Below, piece after piece: positions 61,707-64,000 of a stretch of DNA of 64,000 nt. The position numbers and the translations under genes are program-made. Positions within the stretch are counted from its first letter, which is position 1. Every line of letters starts with the position of its first letter. The stretch comes from Wenyingzhuangia sp. 2_MG-2023 (GTDB taxonomy: Bacteria; Bacteroidota; Bacteroidia; Flavobacteriales; Flavobacteriaceae). The notes below the pieces were generated by a model. The model made no database searches. It worked only from the letters and a program-made list of their open reading frames with translations, and had not been told where the DNA came from. The stretch covers positions 372,001-436,000 of the forward strand of contig NZ_JAUOSB010000001.1 in NCBI RefSeq assembly GCF_030548295.1, given 5' to 3'.

Positions 61707-62134
61707 TCTTTACTATTAAACACAAATATAGCTCCTTTCTGTTTTCCTAAAATCAATTTACCAATAGGTGAGTTGATGGAAACCACCATAATGCTTTTTT
61801 CTGCAACTACAATTTGACCAACACTTGTAGCTAAAAAGTAATTCAATCCAGAAGTTGTACCAACCAAACTCCCCACTTGCGCTTTCTTTTTTACAGAAAC
61901 ATCTATTTTTTGCAATACATTTTTTTGAGTTAAAACCGTTTGGTATTGTTGACCTAATTTTTCCATCTCCAATTGTAACATGGCTCTTCCTGTTTCATGT
62001 TTATCACCGGCGGAGCTTTTGGTTTCACTATTTAAATCTTCTTGATAATCTTGGATTGCATTCTGAATCTGCTGTAATTTTCCATCAATCAACCGAATAC
62101 ATTCTTGTAATATTTCTTGTTTACTCACCTTCAT
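61682..62134 (-). CDS. GreA/GreB-like transcription factor
   Basis: A 150-aa protein: an N-terminal coiled coil (1-75; ECIRLIDGKLQQIQNAIQDY, then LNSETKSSAGDKHETGRAM) and a C-terminal FKBP-like domain (~80-150; QVGSLVGTTSGLNYF, INSPIGKLILGKQKG). The SSAGDKHETGRA tip resembles short GreA/B-like proteins of Bacteroidota, sometimes misnamed 3-oxoacyl-ACP synthase. It probably binds the RNA polymerase secondary channel. The start overlaps the dinB stop by 4 nt, implying coupled translation. Confidence 0.78.
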   Translation of the reverse strand: MKVSKQEILQECIRLIDGKLQQIQNAIQDYQEDLNSETKSSAGDKHETGRAMLQLEMEKLGQQYQTVLTQKNVLQKIDVSVKKKAQVGSLVGTTSGLNYFLATSVGQIVVAEKSIMVVSINSPIGKLILGKQKGAIFVFNSKENEISFVM

Positions 62135-63222
62135 AAATCTAGTTTTAATTGAATGTATTGTTTTATTGTCTTAATTTCTTCATTGTCTAAATTATTGATA
62201 GAAATTCCTAAAAGACGAACCGAGTTTTCCAATTCTTGTTGAAACAAAAGTTCTTTTACAATTTCAAAAATCTTGTTTTCATTCTGTACAAAACCTTCCA
62301 ACGTTTTGCTACGCGTTATTTGCGAAAAATCGCTGTATTTTATTTTCAAGGTAACAGTTCTTCCTTTTACTTGATTTCTCACCAATCTTTTTTCAATTTC
62401 TTGAGATAAGATTTTCAATTTCTCTAAAATAAAAATCTCAGAAGTCAAGTTCTCTAAATACGTATGTTCCGCTCCTACAGATTTTCGGGTTCTAGAAGGG
62501 CGAACAGGACTGTTGTGAATTCCTCTTACAATATTATAATAATGTTCCGCCGAACTTTTAAAATGCTCCTCTAAAAACTCTATACTTTTACTTTTTAAGT
62601 CAGCACCCGTAAAAATTCCCAAACGATACATTTTTTGAGTCGTTACTTTTCCTACTCCATAAAACTTTCCAATCGCTAATTTTTCTAAAAAAGGAACTAC
62701 CTCGTCTGGTGTAATGGTTTTTTGTCCGTTAGGTTTGTTTACATCCGAAGCTATTTTTGCTACAAATTTGTTGGGAGCAATTCCCGCCGAAGCATTCAAA
62801 CCTGTTTTTAAAAATATTTCTTGACGAATCAATCTTGCCATTTTACTTGCAGATGTTAGCCCTTTTTTATTCACTGTAACATCCAGATAAGCCTCATCTA
62901 GAGACAAAGGTTCTACCAAATCTGTGTATTCATAAAAAACAGCTCTTACCTGATTTGATATTTCTTTATAACGGGCAAAATCAGAATTCACAAAAATCAA
63001 TTCAGGACACATTTTTTTAGCCAAAGAACCTGGCATTGCAGATTTAACTCCAAATTTCCTAGCTTCATAACTTGCTGCAGATATCACCCCTCTTCTTCCA
63101 TCACTACCAACAGCAATAGGCTTTCCTCTCAAATCAGGATTGTCCAATTGAGCAACAGAAGCAAAAAAAGCATCCATATCTACATGAATGATTTTACGTG
63201 TTTTAGATAATGGATTCTCCAA
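62131..63222 (-). CDS. dinB: DNA polymerase IV
   Basis: A Y-family translesion polymerase of 363 aa. IIHVDMDAFFASVAQLD has the first catalytic Asp and the steric gate. SLDEAYLDVT holds the Asp-Glu pair. The helix-hairpin-helix VGKVTTQKMYRLGI is near residue 185. The C-terminal little finger (~245-350) ends ...ISINNLDN, but a canonical beta-clamp motif at the very C-terminus is not evident. First in a unit with the GreA/B-like gene. Confidence 0.94.
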   Translation of the reverse strand: MENPLSKTRKIIHVDMDAFFASVAQLDNPDLRGKPIAVGSDGRRGVISAASYEARKFGVKSAMPGSLAKKMCPELIFVNSDFARYKEISNQVRAVFYEYTDLVEPLSLDEAYLDVTVNKKGLTSASKMARLIRQEIFLKTGLNASAGIAPNKFVAKIASDVNKPNGQKTITPDEVVPFLEKLAIGKFYGVGKVTTQKMYRLGIFTGADLKSKSIEFLEEHFKSSAEHYYNIVRGIHNSPVRPSRTRKSVGAEHTYLENLTSEIFILEKLKILSQEIEKRLVRNQVKGRTVTLKIKYSDFSQITRSKTLEGFVQNENKIFEIVKELLFQQELENSVRLLGISINNLDNEEIKTIKQYIQLKLDL

Positions 63223-63264
63223 ATATATTACGTTAAATAAGGCTTAGTTTTACAAAAATAAAAA

Positions 63265-63295
63265 ATCCCTAAGAGCATTGTCTGCCATTAGGGAT
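63265..63295 (-). terminator. terminator after ABC-F gene
   Basis: ATCCCTAA (63265-63272) pairs with TTAGGGAT (63288-63295). On the minus strand a T-run follows. It lies 23 nt past the ABC-F stop. Confidence 0.8.
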
Positions 63296-63317
63296 CATTT
63301 GTTTAAAAACACAGTGA

Positions 63318-64000
63318 CTATCCTTCTAATTTCTCAGACAATTCAAACCAACGCATTTCTTTAAATTCTATATCGTCTATAATTTTTTGAAGTTCTAATG
63401 ATTTTTTATCAACAGCATCTCCTTCTATTTTCCCTTCTGCAAACTCCGCTTCAATCAATGCTTTTTTTCGTTGTAGTTTGGCAATATCACTTTCTAAGTT
63501 GATGTATTCCTTATTTTCTGCATAACTCAGCTTTGCACCTGTTTTTGGTTTTTCTTTGACTGCTTCTATTTTTGTAGGCACAATTTCTTGTTCTTCTGAG
63601 GTATCCGAGTTTTCATAAGCTCTAAAATCTGAATAGTTTCCAGGAAAACTTTCTATCACACCGTTTCCTCTAAAAACAAACAAACTATCTACAATTTTAT
63701 CCATAAAATAACGGTCGTGAGACACTACTACCAAATTTCCAGGATAATCCAACATAAAACTTTCCAATACATTTAGCGTTACAATATCCAAATCATTTGT
63801 AGGCTCATCCAAAATTAAAAAATTAGGATTCTGAATTAAAACGGTACATAAATACAATCGTTTACGCTCTCCACCACTTAATTTTTCTACAAAATCGTAT
63901 TGTTTCTTTTTGTCAAACAAAAATCTTTCTAGCAATTGACTTGCTGATATTTTTTGTCCTTTTGCCAGAGGAATAAATTCCCCAAACTCTTTGATGACTT
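63318..64000 (-). CDS. ABC-F ATPase, C-terminal part (5' end beyond window)
   Basis: The frame is open to the window end (..EFGEFIPLAKGQKISASQLL upstream of the internal TTG 63935). Visible are the second ABC domain signature LSGGERKRLYL, Walker B FLILDEPTNDLDI, the switch His in VVSHDRYFMD, and an acidic linker followed by the C-terminal coiled coil (YINLESDIAKLQRKKALIEA). ABC-F proteins act on ribosomes or, for Uup, on nucleoid and ribosome processes; the coiled-coil end is most like Uup. Confidence 0.88.
   Translation of the reverse strand, partial: VIKEFGEFIPLAKGQKISASQLLERFLFDKKKQYDFVEKLSGGERKRLYLCTVLIQNPNFLILDEPTNDLDIVTLNVLESFMLDYPGNLVVVSHDRYFMDKIVDSLFVFRGNGVIESFPGNYSDFRAYENSDTSEEQEIVPTKIEAVKEKPKTGAKLSYAENKEYINLESDIAKLQRKKALIEAEFAEGKIEGDAVDKKSLELQKIIDDIEFKEMRWFELSEKLEG

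Overview
The window looks like chromosomal DNA of a Flavobacteriaceae member (phylum Bacteroidota). The evidence is AT-rich sequence with -7 boxes of the form TAnnTTTG, the gliding genes gldB and gldC, two large exported proteins with type IX secretion C-terminal domains, and family-restricted genes (DUF3078, DUF4254, and a DnaG whose zinc-ribbon cysteines are gone). The genus cannot be fixed from the sequence.

Layout. 1-6136 is housekeeping: a nuclease end, hydrolase, MATE pump, crotonase, queD, pth, rplY-prs. At 6252-6333 lies tRNA-Leu(CAA); its 3' end is the target of integrative element 1 (6317-12613). 12751-20128 holds gldC, gldB, nadE, a decayed AbiH-like gene, a cold-shock protein and a 1186-aa T9SS beta-helix protein. 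20480-22129 is an AlbA-type ATP-binding regulator between two near-identical terminator hairpins. Integrative element 2 (22242-27220) sits in the 3' end of ssrA (tmRNA, 27205-27601, minus strand). From 27668 to the end the content is core chromosome: DUF4254, tdk-alr-mscL, aspS, ferritin with a small Cys-rich gene, a CLC protein, glpQ-like, tadA, dxs, DUF3078, a T9SS BNR protein, dgt, an outer-membrane barrel plus TPR pair, ftsE, glycosyltransferases, mscS, dnaG, clpXP, a DEAD-box helicase, a GreA/B-like gene with dinB, and an ABC-F gene running off the end.

The most interesting content is the pair of 5-6 kb integrative elements. They use different target genes, different att cores and different replication proteins, yet share one chassis. 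Reading from the integrase, both have a tyrosine recombinase, then a protein ending in the same ~90-residue domain, then a paralogous HTH protein preceded by a palindrome, then a replication module (SF3 helicase with 9-bp iterons in element 1; a protein resembling filamentous-phage gene II in element 2), then a small gene, then the RNA gene. Both carry direct repeats spaced exactly 11 bp just upstream of the integrase -7 box and again 52-53 bp inside the RNA-gene att site. Both leave the invaded RNA gene with a terminator carried inside the element. Neither has conjugation, capsid or relaxase genes that I can recognise. Element 1 carries a self-inhibited Fic enzyme as the only obvious cargo.
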